Positions 17,072-26,650 of a stretch of 64,000 nucleotides of DNA are shown here, in pieces. A program made the translations under genes and the position numbers. The notes below the pieces were generated by a model. It did no database searches. It saw only the letters and a program-made list of their open reading frames with translations, and had not been told where the DNA came from. Position 1 is the first letter of the stretch; each line of letters begins with the position of its first letter. The DNA is from Paenibacillus pectinilyticus (GTDB lineage: Bacteria > Bacillota > Bacilli > Paenibacillales > NBRC-103111), in assembly GCF_001700435.1 (NCBI RefSeq), contig NZ_LYPC01000027.1:922433-986432 (forward strand). The letters run 5' to 3'.

Positions 17072-20000
17072 ATGGCGAACAAATTTGTATACACAGCTCC
17101 TGCAAACGGTTACCCAGAGTGGAATAATAACCCGGAAATTTTCCAACTGAATCGCGTAGCAGCGCATGCGACCCTGATGCCATACCATACGGAAGCAGAA
17201 GCGCTCGCGGGTGTCCGGGAAGCCTCAGCATTTTATCAAAATTTAAATGGTACATGGAAGTTTCATTTTGCGGAAAATGCGAATACACGCCCTGTTGATT
17301 TCTATACAAATGGTTACGATTGCAGCGCTTGGGCGGATATGGCTGTTCCTTCGCATTGGCAGCTCCAAGGTTTCGATTTCCCGCAGTATACGAATATTAT
17401 TTATCCGTGGGTTGGTCACGAGGACCTTAAACCTCCTTTTGCACCTGTTACCTATAACCCAGTCGGTTCCTATGTTCGCAGCTTTTCAGTACCGGAAGGT
17501 TGGAATGGGCAGCCCGTGTATATCAGCTTTCAAGGTGTGGAATCTGCCTTCTATGTGTGGGTGAATGGCGATCTGGTCGGATTTAGCCAGGATTCGTTTA
17601 CGCCTGCGGATTTTGATATTACGCCTTATTTGATCGAGGGTGAGAACAAACTTGCGGTAGAAGTATATCGCTGGAGCGATGCCAGCTGGTTGGAAGACCA
17701 GGATTTCTGGCGGTTGAGCGGGATTTTCCGCGATGTATATCTATACACGACGCCAGTGGCGCATATCGCTGATTTTAAGGTAAACACGAATCTAGATAGC
17801 GCATGCCAAGATGCGGAGCTCTCCATTCAAGCAACCATTACGAATTATGATGGGCAAAGTCAAGGCGTTCATCAAGTGGAAGCGATGTTGTACGATGGCG
17901 AGCAGCAAGCCCTTTGGGCAGAGCCGCTTCGTATTGGTGTCCAAACAAATGGTGTGGAGAAGCAAGAAGTGGTGCTGTCTGCTCACATCGATCAACCTAC
18001 TAAATGGAGTGCGGAAAGTCCGAATCTGTATATACTCGTACTTCGTTTGTTAAATGAGGAAGGCACGCTTCTGGAGACAGAAAGCTGTAAAGTGGGCTTC
18101 CGCAAATTTGAGATCGAAGATGGTTTGATGAAAATCAATGGCGAAGTCATCGTGTTCAAAGGTGTGAATCGTCATGAGTTTGATCGGGACCGCGGTCGTT
18201 CGGTTGATGCGGGAAGTATGATTGCTGATATTTTGCTTATGAAACAATATAATATTAACGCTGTTCGGACCTCCCATTATCCGAATCATCCAAAGTGGTA
18301 TGAGCTTTGTGATGAGTATGGATTATATGTGATTGATGAAACGAATCTGGAAACGCATGGTGCTTGGAGCTATATGCAAGAAGAGCTTGGCGAAACGGTA
18401 CCAGGAAGCCGACCTGAATGGACAGGAGCGGTGCTGGATCGTGCGAACTCCATGCTGCAAAGAGATAAGAATCATCCTGCAATCGTGATCTGGTCACTTG
18501 GCAATGAGTCATTCGGCGGAGACAATTTCCTGCTGATGCATGACTTTTTGCGTGAGGCTGATCCATCTCGTGTGGTTCATTATGAAGGTATATTCCACTG
18601 GCGTGAATCGGATAGAGCATCAGATATCGAAAGTCATATGTATTCCAAAATTGAAAAAATCGAAGAATACGCGAAAAATAAGCCGAAGAAGCCGTTTATC
18701 CTGTGTGAATATAGCCATGCAATGGGGAATTCCTGCGGCAACCTCTTTAAATATTGGGAACTTTTTGATCAATACCCAGTTCTCCAGGGGGGATTCATTT
18801 GGGATTGGATCGACCAATCGATTCGCACAACGACGCCTGATGGCATCTCGTATCACGCCTATGGCGGTGATTTTGGCGACACGCCGAATGATGGCAACTT
18901 TTGCGGTAATGGTTTGATTTTCGCGGACCGTTCCGTTTCGCCTAAGCTGCATGAAGTGAAGAAGTGCTATCAGAACGTAAAGTTTGAAGCGGTTGATGCA
19001 GCCAAAGGCCAAATCAGTGTGACGAATCAGTTCTTATTCACGAATTTGAATGCCTACGATTGGTCATGGACGATTGCCAAGAATGGTGTCCAAGTCGAGA
19101 GTGGCGTGAGTTCCTTTGCGGTTGCGCCAGGTGAAACAACAACCGTTGAGTTGACACTTCCTTCAGCGGAAAGCCAATTCCCGACCGATGAATTCGTGTT
19201 GACACTCAGTTTGGTACTGCAGGAAGACACGATTTGGGGAGCGAAAGGACATGAAATTGCATGGGAGCAATTTATCCTTCCTGTAAGCTATGAATTAGCA
19301 CTGACAACACGAAATTGGGAAGCTGAGAAAGAATCAGCTGCAGCCCTTTCAACGGAAGCGGCTGTGCTAGTTGTTCATGGTGAAGATTCGCTCACGCTGC
19401 AAGGGGAACATTTTGCACTTGGATTCGATGCGTCGACAGGCGATTTGATCTCTTATCAGTATGAAGGCGTAGAATTGTTCCAAACGGGACCCGTGCCGAA
19501 TTTCTGGCGCGCGTATACGGATAATGATCGCGGGAATCAGCATCCTATTCGTTGTGCGCCTTGGCAAGAGGCAGGTCGCGGACGCAAGTTGCTTTCACTG
19601 AGCACCAAAACACTGGATGCTGGACGCGCAGAGGTTCGTGTTCGTTATGTACTTGCGACACAGCCTGCATCTGAGGTTCAACTGGTGTATACCGTGTCCA
19701 CTTGTGGAGAAGTGGAAGTCGGCATGCAGCTGACGCCAGGGGAGAAACTGCCTGAAATTCCTGAGGTTGGCGTGATGTTCGAACTGGACGCTTCCTTCGC
19801 GAACTTAACGTGGTATGGCCGCGGGCCGCACGAAAACCACTGGGATCGCAATACTGGCGCTAAACTAGCACTGCATAGCGGCACGGTCGAGGAACAGTTC
19901 GTACCGTACCTGCGTCCGCAGGAATGTGGGAACAAAACGGATGTTCGCTGGGCATCGCTTACGAATGCCGCGGGACGCGGACTTCGCATTGCCGGCTTGC

Positions 20001-20218
20001 CAACGGTCGAACTCAATGCGCTGCCGTATTCCCCTTCGGAATTAGAAGCGCACGATCATCCCTACAAGCTGCCAGTCAGTGACAAAGTAGTGCTGCGCGT
20101 AAACTACAAGCAGATGGGCGTTGGCGGTGACGATAGCTGGGGTGCAAGAACGCATCCGGAGTTTACACTGTTTGCGAATCGTACGTATGCGTATGGATTC
20201 ACGTTTAAAGGTTTGTAA
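17072..20218 (+). CDS. lacZ: Beta-galactosidase, glycoside hydrolase family 2 (LacZ type)
   Basis: 1048-residue LacZ-type enzyme of full family length. Domain order is sugar-binding jelly roll (about 45-220), immunoglobulin-like domain (about 222-335), TIM barrel (about 337-630), then the second Ig-like and the large C-terminal beta-galactosidase domain. The acid/base Glu is in WSLGNESFGG (about 478) and the nucleophile Glu in ILCEYSHAMGN (about 546), close to E. coli positions 461 and 537. There is no signal peptide, so it hydrolyses imported galactosides in the cytoplasm. A candidate -10 TACAAT lies at 17013. It is probably controlled by the divergent AraC-type gene. Confidence 0.96.
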   Translation: MANKFVYTAPANGYPEWNNNPEIFQLNRVAAHATLMPYHTEAEALAGVREASAFYQNLNGTWKFHFAENANTRPVDFYTNGYDCSAWADMAVPSHWQLQGFDFPQYTNIIYPWVGHEDLKPPFAPVTYNPVGSYVRSFSVPEGWNGQPVYISFQGVESAFYVWVNGDLVGFSQDSFTPADFDITPYLIEGENKLAVEVYRWSDASWLEDQDFWRLSGIFRDVYLYTTPVAHIADFKVNTNLDSACQDAELSIQATITNYDGQSQGVHQVEAMLYDGEQQALWAEPLRIGVQTNGVEKQEVVLSAHIDQPTKWSAESPNLYILVLRLLNEEGTLLETESCKVGFRKFEIEDGLMKINGEVIVFKGVNRHEFDRDRGRSVDAGSMIADILLMKQYNINAVRTSHYPNHPKWYELCDEYGLYVIDETNLETHGAWSYMQEELGETVPGSRPEWTGAVLDRANSMLQRDKNHPAIVIWSLGNESFGGDNFLLMHDFLREADPSRVVHYEGIFHWRESDRASDIESHMYSKIEKIEEYAKNKPKKPFILCEYSHAMGNSCGNLFKYWELFDQYPVLQGGFIWDWIDQSIRTTTPDGISYHAYGGDFGDTPNDGNFCGNGLIFADRSVSPKLHEVKKCYQNVKFEAVDAAKGQISVTNQFLFTNLNAYDWSWTIAKNGVQVESGVSSFAVAPGETTTVELTLPSAESQFPTDEFVLTLSLVLQEDTIWGAKGHEIAWEQFILPVSYELALTTRNWEAEKESAAALSTEAAVLVVHGEDSLTLQGEHFALGFDASTGDLISYQYEGVELFQTGPVPNFWRAYTDNDRGNQHPIRCAPWQEAGRGRKLLSLSTKTLDAGRAEVRVRYVLATQPASEVQLVYTVSTCGEVEVGMQLTPGEKLPEIPEVGVMFELDASFANLTWYGRGPHENHWDRNTGAKLALHSGTVEEQFVPYLRPQECGNKTDVRWASLTNAAGRGLRIAGLPTVELNALPYSPSELEAHDHPYKLPVSDKVVLRVNYKQMGVGGDDSWGARTHPEFTLFANRTYAYGFTFKGL

Positions 20219-20239
20219 GTAAAGAATTGTAAGTAAGAG

Positions 20240-20267
20240 AGGCTGTGCCCAGTGGGCACAGCCTTTT
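20240..20267 (+). terminator. Intrinsic terminator after lacZ
   Basis: AGGCTGTGCCC and GGGCACAGCCT form an 11-bp perfect stem followed by T residues. Confidence 0.88.
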
Positions 20268-20350
20268 GGGAATGAATTTACGTTCCGAAAATTCACATGA
20301 CATGACTTACCTCGTTCCAGCCGAACCCGTTTCTACACGTTCATGATAAG

Positions 20351-20570
20351 GATAAGCCCACACCGGTTTCTTATTTACCCAATTGCCCCTGTGAGAATGT
20401 CATTAAACAAGGCGAGTGTGCTTATTGTCCATAAATCCAGAGGAATAACCAGTTTGTCAGCAAATAAGCACATGCTGTGGTCTTATCGCCTCAGTTACCC
20501 CACCTTGTGACTAAATAAGCAAGGTAAACGTGCCTATCCCTGCGATATGGGTTAGCACAATCACTCAACT
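20351..20570 (+). repeat. Degenerate tandem repeat, about four units of 51-57 bp
   Basis: This lies in the 447-bp gap after lacZ, where I see no gene. Units start near 20351, 20406, 20463 and 20514. The first and third contain ATAAGC about 12 bases before CTTAT, which can pair; the second has AACAAG with CTTATT; the fourth keeps only the AATAAGC half well. A larger inverted repeat, TGTGCTTATT (20417-20426) with AATAAGCACA (20463-20472), flanked by GGCGA and TCGCC, spans units two and three. Confidence 0.5.
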
Positions 20571-20665
20571 CGGTTTGACCAGATGAAGCGGGGGTGATAA
20601 GTTTAAAGAAGATTAAAAACAACAAGAAAAGGCATCCTGGATTTGGATGAAAGGTGGATATTTAC

Positions 20666-21547
20666 ATGACAGAGAATACGGTAAAACCAATTATTGGACT
20701 CATAGGAACTGGTGTAATGGGCAAAAGCATGGCAGGCCATTACCTAAAAGCGGGGTATGAAGTTCACGTATATACACGAACCAAAGAAAAAGCGCAGGAC
20801 TTATTAGACACCGGTGCGAAGTGGCAGGAATCCCCTGGGGCTTTAGCGCAACAGTGCCAAGTGATTATGACCATGGTTGGTTTCCCAAGCGATGTTGAGG
20901 AGATTTATTTTGGCGAAAATGGGATTCTGGCGATGGCTCAACCTGGCAGTTATTTAATCGATTTGACTACGTCGAGTCCATCCTTAGCGAAGCGCATCTA
21001 TGAAGAGGGGCTTACGCGTCAATTATTCGCGCTCGATGCTCCTGTATCAGGCGGTGATATTGGCGCGCGCGAGGCGCGCTTATCCATCATGGTTGGCGGC
21101 TCAAGTGAAGTGTTTGAGCGGATGCTGCCCCTTTTCCAATACATGGGTACAAATATTGTGCATCAAGGCGAGGCAGGTGCAGGTCAGCACACCAAGATGT
21201 GCAACCAAATCGCTATAGCCAGCAACATGATGGGCGTGGTGGAAGCGCTCGTGTACGCGAAGAAAGCAGGACTTGACCCAACTACAGTGCTAAAAAGTAT
21301 TGAAACGGGCGCAGCCGGAAGCTGGTCCTTAAGCAATCTTGGTCCTCGGATGATCGCGGATAATTTTGCACCTGGCTTTTATGTGAAGCATTTCATCAAA
21401 GATATGAAGATTGCCCTTCAGTCCGCAGATGAAATGGGTGTGGAGCTGCCAGGACTAACCTTAGCCAAATCCCTATACGAACAATTAGCTGCGATGGGCG
21501 AAGAGGAAAGTGGTACCCAAGCATTGTATAAATTAATCAATAAGTAG
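20666..21547 (+). CDS. NAD(P)-dependent beta-hydroxyacid dehydrogenase (3-hydroxyisobutyrate dehydrogenase-like)
   Basis: 293-residue enzyme of the 3-hydroxyisobutyrate/tartronate-semialdehyde reductase family. The Rossmann motif GLIGTGVMGKSMAGHYLKAG is near residue 9. The substrate motif DAPVSGGDIGA is near 120, and the catalytic Lys is in GAGQHTKMCNQ near 171. An in-frame GTG at 20654 lies within the ribosome site region, so the ATG at 20666, seven bases or so after AAAGGTGG, is preferred. The substrate, a small beta-hydroxy acid, is not identifiable from sequence. It appears monocistronic. Confidence 0.88.
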   Translation: MTENTVKPIIGLIGTGVMGKSMAGHYLKAGYEVHVYTRTKEKAQDLLDTGAKWQESPGALAQQCQVIMTMVGFPSDVEEIYFGENGILAMAQPGSYLIDLTTSSPSLAKRIYEEGLTRQLFALDAPVSGGDIGAREARLSIMVGGSSEVFERMLPLFQYMGTNIVHQGEAGAGQHTKMCNQIAIASNMMGVVEALVYAKKAGLDPTTVLKSIETGAAGSWSLSNLGPRMIADNFAPGFYVKHFIKDMKIALQSADEMGVELPGLTLAKSLYEQLAAMGEEESGTQALYKLINK

Positions 21548-21721
21548 ATGTGTTTATGGTTGCCTCGGACCTCACGAATCCGTTCGTGGGTCCGCAAGGC
21601 AGCAAGGCGCACATGCGCCGATGCTGGAGGCGATGAGCCATTCGCCGAAGTTGTATGCGCAGCCAGATGTTGTGAATTTTTTTAGCAGACAGATGATAAA
21701 ACAGAGAAGGAGGATGGGATC

Positions 21722-21940
21722 ATGTCAACGAATAAGCTAGAGGAGCAGCAATCAGATCTTCCTAAATTGTCAAATCCAGCAAAGCGAGCTCTATCAGGAG
21801 CAGGGATTGCATGCCTCCATGATTTGACCAAGATCACGGAGCCTGAGCTCAAGAAATTGCATGGTATGGGGCCCAAAGCCATTGAAATGATTCGCCATGA
21901 ACTGGAAGCGAAAGGATTGTCCTTCGCAACGAATTCATGA
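21722..21940 (+). CDS. Small helix-hairpin-helix protein like the RNA polymerase alpha C-terminal domain
   Basis: 72-residue protein made almost wholly of one HhH fold: LSNPAKRALSGAGIACLHDLTKITEPELKKLHGMGPKAIEMI. This matches the DNA-binding C-terminal domain of RNA polymerase alpha (NPAKRAL.., G..GIACLHDL). Free-standing versions are found in Bacillota as small proteins of unknown role and may bind DNA. GAAGGAGGATGG precedes the start. There are no obvious operon partners; three hairpins lie in the 174-bp gap upstream. Confidence 0.75.
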   Translation: MSTNKLEEQQSDLPKLSNPAKRALSGAGIACLHDLTKITEPELKKLHGMGPKAIEMIRHELEAKGLSFATNS

Positions 21941-22013
21941 TCCACGGATTGTGGTCTAAATGAATGACCTCAGTCATAAATAAGGTTATCATTATGAATA
22001 AAGGAGTAGGCTC

Positions 22014-24092
22014 ATGCTAGTTGCGACCCAATTCTATGTAGCGACAACAGGGAATGATGCTCACGATGGCAGCAAGGAAGCACCTTTTTTAACGATAACA
22101 AAAGCTCAGATGATGGTACGTGCATGCATCCAACAAGGGATGAAGCAAGATATTTATGTGAATGTGTATGGCGGTACCTATTATACTGACGTCACTTGGC
22201 AACTCGATGAGCGCGATTCGGGCCGGGATGGGTTTCAAGTTACGTATCGGAACGTCCCAGACGAAGTCGTGCATATTGTTGGTGGTAAACCTGTTACGGA
22301 CTGGGAGCCTTATCAAGGCGAGATTTGGCGAGCTTACATAGGAACGGGAAGTGTGTTCCATACGTTGTATGCAGATGGTCAACGTGTAGCTAAAGCTAGA
22401 TTACCAGCAACAGGCTATTATCAAGTTGATGGAGAGTCGGAAGAAGCATCATTCAAGGAAGGCATTTCGTATCGTGAAGATGACATCCCTGAGGGAAGTG
22501 ATCTCTCCGAGGCTCAAGTTTACATTTGGCCTGGCCGCGGGGAATGGAACTGGTTCTCGGAAGTGCAAGCCATAGCGTCGCATGATGTAGAAGCTAGATA
22601 TGTGAAATTCCGTCAACCGTCCATATGGGATATTGGTGCCGGCTCACGCTATTTCTTCCAAGGTTCCCTCGACTTTCTACAAGCACCAGGCCAGTTTCAC
22701 TTGGACCAGCAGGAAGGTTGGCTTTATTATTGGCCCAAGAACAGAATGCCTAACCAACAAGAGATAATTATACCCATGATGACGAGGCTTATTGAACTGA
22801 GAGGAAACGATCACGATAAGCCTATTCAGCATCTCAACCTACATGGATTCCAGTTGTCCTGCACGGACTTCTGGGCGGAATATCGGATGATTCAGGAAGA
22901 TGACGGCTTGAGCAATGTGGAACGCGATGAGCATCGTGAAGGCTTGGTGTATCTCCAACATGCTGCGGATATCACGATTTCGCATTGTGCCATCTTGAAT
23001 TCAGGCAGCTGCGGCATCTTTTTAGACCAGCATACCCAGCGTATCTGGATACATAGCAATCAGATCCTACATATGGGATATATGGGGATATGTGCTTCCG
23101 GCTACTCCCCCCTTCAAGGCTCATTCACTTCGGCGAGCGCTTCCTATACGAACAAAGAGCACAAGATCACGAATAATGTCATTGCGCATGGTGGCGAGTT
23201 GATTGGACATGGCTGCGGGATTTTACTGTATCAAAGCGGACATAACGAGATTGCTCATAATCAGATTTCGTATATGCCGCGCTATGGGATATCACTCAAA
23301 GGGCTGAGACACAAGGTTATGCCAGATACGTTGTATGGAATCACGGTTACGTGGGATAACCACTGGGAGTTCCTTCATACGAGGGGAAATCGCATTGCCT
23401 ATAACGATATTTCGAACGTGATGATCGATAGTCAGGATGGCGGTATGATTGAGTCATGGGGTGTGGGGACCTTAAACACCATTCATGGTAACCGCTTACA
23501 TGACAGCGGTATTCATTTCTCCTTTGGCTTCGGTATTTATTTAGACGATGCCTCGGACTATTTTACAATCACACAGAATGTGTTAACTCATTTATATAGC
23601 ACGGGGGAAGGCAAGCTCTGGATGCTTATTTTCTCCAAAGGGATTGGAAATCTGATTCAAGGAAATTTAATCGTTGATAATCCGGATGCGATAGCTGCGA
23701 TCGGCACGCAAGAAATGGCTGGTGAAGAGAATAAGGATGTTCGTGTCATCGGGAATGTCATTTCTAATTCCGGTTATATGTACTATTTCGTTAATTGGCG
23801 GGATGATAAGTTCTCCGAGGCGAATTACAATTTGTATTGGCGCGAAGGCCGATTGTGTGAGGTTGCAGGGGAGCTGCCTCTCGCGTCAACTGAGCCAGAT
23901 TGTTTAGATCGGCATGTGTATGATTGGCAGGCTTGGCGCTCCTTATTGGGAGGGAAGTTTGATGAACATACCCTCGTCGCGGATCCCCAATTGGTTCGTA
24001 TGGCGGATGGGCGGTATCGTCTTCAACCGGATTCGCCGGCCTATACACTAGGTTGGGTGGATATAGAAGACCGTCTGGCAGGACCACAGTAA
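22014..24092 (+). CDS. Right-handed parallel beta-helix protein (pectate-lyase-like fold), cytoplasmic
   Basis: 692-residue protein that begins with the classic entry strand of these proteins, FYVATTGNDAHDGSKEAPFLTI. It continues through repeated parallel-helix turns rich in N-x-I and G-x-G motifs (ITISHCAILNSGSCGIF, HNEIAHNQISYMPRYGISL, NRIAYNDISNV, NTIHGNRLHDSGI). Relatives act as lyases, hydrolases or epimerases on polysaccharides. There is no signal peptide, so it should act inside the cell on imported oligosaccharides. It lies 30 bp upstream of the membrane AraC regulator and sugar ABC genes and may be co-transcribed with them. Confidence 0.8.
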   Translation: MLVATQFYVATTGNDAHDGSKEAPFLTITKAQMMVRACIQQGMKQDIYVNVYGGTYYTDVTWQLDERDSGRDGFQVTYRNVPDEVVHIVGGKPVTDWEPYQGEIWRAYIGTGSVFHTLYADGQRVAKARLPATGYYQVDGESEEASFKEGISYREDDIPEGSDLSEAQVYIWPGRGEWNWFSEVQAIASHDVEARYVKFRQPSIWDIGAGSRYFFQGSLDFLQAPGQFHLDQQEGWLYYWPKNRMPNQQEIIIPMMTRLIELRGNDHDKPIQHLNLHGFQLSCTDFWAEYRMIQEDDGLSNVERDEHREGLVYLQHAADITISHCAILNSGSCGIFLDQHTQRIWIHSNQILHMGYMGICASGYSPLQGSFTSASASYTNKEHKITNNVIAHGGELIGHGCGILLYQSGHNEIAHNQISYMPRYGISLKGLRHKVMPDTLYGITVTWDNHWEFLHTRGNRIAYNDISNVMIDSQDGGMIESWGVGTLNTIHGNRLHDSGIHFSFGFGIYLDDASDYFTITQNVLTHLYSTGEGKLWMLIFSKGIGNLIQGNLIVDNPDAIAAIGTQEMAGEENKDVRVIGNVISNSGYMYYFVNWRDDKFSEANYNLYWREGRLCEVAGELPLASTEPDCLDRHVYDWQAWRSLLGGKFDEHTLVADPQLVRMADGRYRLQPDSPAYTLGWVDIEDRLAGPQ

Positions 24093-24122
24093 AGCGTCGG
24101 AATCAAGGGGGGCTTGGTTCAT

Positions 24123-26459
24123 TTGAAAGGATTTGGCTTTTATAAATCCAAGAAATATTTGCAGCGCGTACTGAGCTCCATTATGCTGTCGATGGTGATT
24201 GTTCTGTTGGCTTCTTCGTTTGCCAATACGTACCTCTTGGAGAAATCGGTGAAGCGGATTCAAGAGGAATCCAACCTCAAGGTGCTCACGCAGATGCAGT
24301 ACAATTTTTCGTATATGAATGAGATAATTACGCACTTATCTAATTTTGTCATGAAGGATAATTTATTAATTCCGCTGATGTTTGATGAAAATTTACCGAA
24401 AATGGATCTCATTCGCGGGTATCAGCGTATGTCGAGTATTATGGAAAGTTCTTCCTTTTTACACTCGATGGTCGTGTATAATCATTCACAAGGTGAGATT
24501 TACGGAACAACGAGTAACTTCCTTCTAGATGGCGGTGTGACGAAGAAGAAAATTCAAAATTGGCTGTTGGATCCTTCACAAAAGCACGAAACTTCAAGAT
24601 TAATTCCTGTTAGTCTTGAACGTGATGACGGTCAAATTGATACGTTCGCTTTCGTGGTGACCGACTCCTTAAAGCCATTTTCGGCTGGAGAATCGGCCAT
24701 TATTTTCTATATCAAGTCCGACTGGGTTTTCGATAGCCTGAAGAAGATGAATGATACAGGAAGTCCGTCTCAAGGCGATATTCTTATGGCTGATCCGAAG
24801 GGGCACTTATATTCCTCTTTGCTCAACCCGACATATGCGAATGAGCAGACGCAGGCTGCTATCCACAACTATATCACTGCGCATAAGCGTGAAACGAGTG
24901 AGCCTTCCGGCTTCGTCATTGGTGATGTGGAAGGCAAGAAGAGCATGATCACCTATTTGGCCAATCCAATTCCGAATTGGACGATTCTCTACCTGCAGTC
25001 CTATGACAAGTTAATGCAAGATGTCACCCAAACACGTGTGAAATCTCTTGTGGTCTCTGGCATCATGCTGCTCATCGCGATTGGGATATCGGTCTGGTTA
25101 TCCTACAAATTGTATCACCCTATTGAAGATATGCTTCATCGTATCCGGTTCCAACACCCGCGCGAGCGGCCTTCCAGAGCTACGGAAGGTGATGAGCTTC
25201 ATGCGATGAGTGAGAACTATTTGAAATTATCCGATACGTTGCAGGAAATCAGTTCGGAGCACATCGTAAATAAATATTATATTCGAAAGTTTATAACAGA
25301 CGGTCAACTTTTTTCGCATCAGGATATGATCGCGCTAATTAAGAAACATGAGTTAAACATTGCGTATCCTTCCGAGCTTCTAGTTTGTGTACTACGCTTA
25401 GATCATTTCGAGGCGTATAGCAGACAGACCGAAGTGTCTTTGAAAAAAATGCACAGCTTCGCGATCACGAATATTGCGCAGGAAATGATGTCGAAGAGGT
25501 ATCCATGTGAAGCCGTTGAGGTTTGGGGCGACCATGTGGTACTAATCGTATCCTTGCCAGACGATGCTGCAAACGCACAGGGTGCGGATATTCCTGCCAT
25601 TATCAGTGACATTCAAAACACCATGCAAGATTTCTATGGACTGAGTCTTTCCTGCGGGATCAGTGACCGTATTTCTCAGGTGACACACCTGTCTTCGGCT
25701 TACTCAGAAGCGCTGCAGATCAGTTTATACAAGCTTATTTACGGCTACAAGTCGATCATAACTAGTGAAATGATCCAAGAAAATTCGGCGAATAAACGAG
25801 TGTCCATTCCAGAAGTGATCGAGCGTAAACTGTCAGAGAGCTTGAAGAAAGGTTTAATGACGGAGGCGGGGATTGAACTGGAGAAAGCTTTTTCCCTTTT
25901 TGCCACCTTCCATTATCATGATATCCATCGCGCTGTGACTAATTTGACTTGGGTTATCAAGTATACGGTCGTTGAAATTATGGAAAATCGTGTGACCAAG
26001 ATGAGCTTCAATGTCGACTATATCCATCATATTCCCCAGGAGAAGGAGACTTTAGAGGAGATGTACTTGTCTCTGTTGGCCTTGTGTGCTCAGATTTGTG
26101 AAGGGCAGAAGCCATCCAATGTGGAACGGAATGACATGATCTTGGAGACGGTCAAAGAATTGATAGGTCAGAAATACGCGGATATCAACCTTAGTCAACA
26201 AAGCATTGCCTCAACAGTGAAGCTGTCGTCCGCTTACTTAGGGAAGCTTTTTAAGGATAGCTACCAATTGACCCTCACGGAATATATCAACGAAATCCGC
26301 TTAAAGCAGGCGCAGCTGTTACTGGAGAACGGGGATCACACGGTGCTGGATATTATGGAGAAATGCGGATATGCCAATCCAAGCTATTTTTTCAGGTTGT
26401 TCAAGGCCAAGTTCGGAAGCACGCCGAAGGAATATCGCATGAAAAAATCAATTTCATAA
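24123..26459 (+). CDS. Membrane-anchored AraC-family regulator with extracytoplasmic sensor region
   Basis: About 778 residues. A first transmembrane helix (about 13-37) is followed by an extracytoplasmic sensing region to about 305, a second helix (about 308-330) with a HAMP-like stretch, a cytoplasmic linker (about 385-640) and a C-terminal AraC domain (about 665-775) with LSQQSIASTVKLSSAYLGKL and VLDIMEKCGYANPSYFFRLF. The start is probably the TTG at 24123, ten bases after AAGGGGGG; another TTG at 24114 is too close. This architecture typically sits beside, and activates, LplABC-type sugar importer genes, which follow immediately. Confidence 0.88.
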   Translation: MKGFGFYKSKKYLQRVLSSIMLSMVIVLLASSFANTYLLEKSVKRIQEESNLKVLTQMQYNFSYMNEIITHLSNFVMKDNLLIPLMFDENLPKMDLIRGYQRMSSIMESSSFLHSMVVYNHSQGEIYGTTSNFLLDGGVTKKKIQNWLLDPSQKHETSRLIPVSLERDDGQIDTFAFVVTDSLKPFSAGESAIIFYIKSDWVFDSLKKMNDTGSPSQGDILMADPKGHLYSSLLNPTYANEQTQAAIHNYITAHKRETSEPSGFVIGDVEGKKSMITYLANPIPNWTILYLQSYDKLMQDVTQTRVKSLVVSGIMLLIAIGISVWLSYKLYHPIEDMLHRIRFQHPRERPSRATEGDELHAMSENYLKLSDTLQEISSEHIVNKYYIRKFITDGQLFSHQDMIALIKKHELNIAYPSELLVCVLRLDHFEAYSRQTEVSLKKMHSFAITNIAQEMMSKRYPCEAVEVWGDHVVLIVSLPDDAANAQGADIPAIISDIQNTMQDFYGLSLSCGISDRISQVTHLSSAYSEALQISLYKLIYGYKSIITSEMIQENSANKRVSIPEVIERKLSESLKKGLMTEAGIELEKAFSLFATFHYHDIHRAVTNLTWVIKYTVVEIMENRVTKMSFNVDYIHHIPQEKETLEEMYLSLLALCAQICEGQKPSNVERNDMILETVKELIGQKYADINLSQQSIASTVKLSSAYLGKLFKDSYQLTLTEYINEIRLKQAQLLLENGDHTVLDIMEKCGYANPSYFFRLFKAKFGSTPKEYRMKKSIS

Positions 26460-26478
26460 GCTGTGACATTTGTATGCC

Positions 26479-26523
26479 AAGCCGCCACTTCGACCACCAT
26501 TTGGTGAAAGGAGGGCGGTTTTT
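26479..26523 (+). terminator. Predicted terminator between the AraC regulator and the permease genes
   Basis: GCCGCC pairs with GGGCGGT, with ACCACCATTTGGTG folding within the loop, followed by five T. It would make the importer genes depend on their own promoter, for which TTGTAC (26573) and TACGCT (26595) are a weak candidate. Confidence 0.6.
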
Positions 26524-26650
26524 CTGTCTTTTAGAGGTAAAAAGAGAGTAATTCTAACATTGTACACGTGGATTGTACATGATTTCGCACATCTTACGCT
26601 ATGTAGACGCAGTGACTTATGGCAAGATACGGTTATGGAGGAGGAGCGCA

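Noticed and set aside
20654..20665. GTG start for the hydroxyacid dehydrogenase
   Set aside because: The codon overlaps the AAAGGTGG ribosome site, while the ATG at 20666 has correct spacing.
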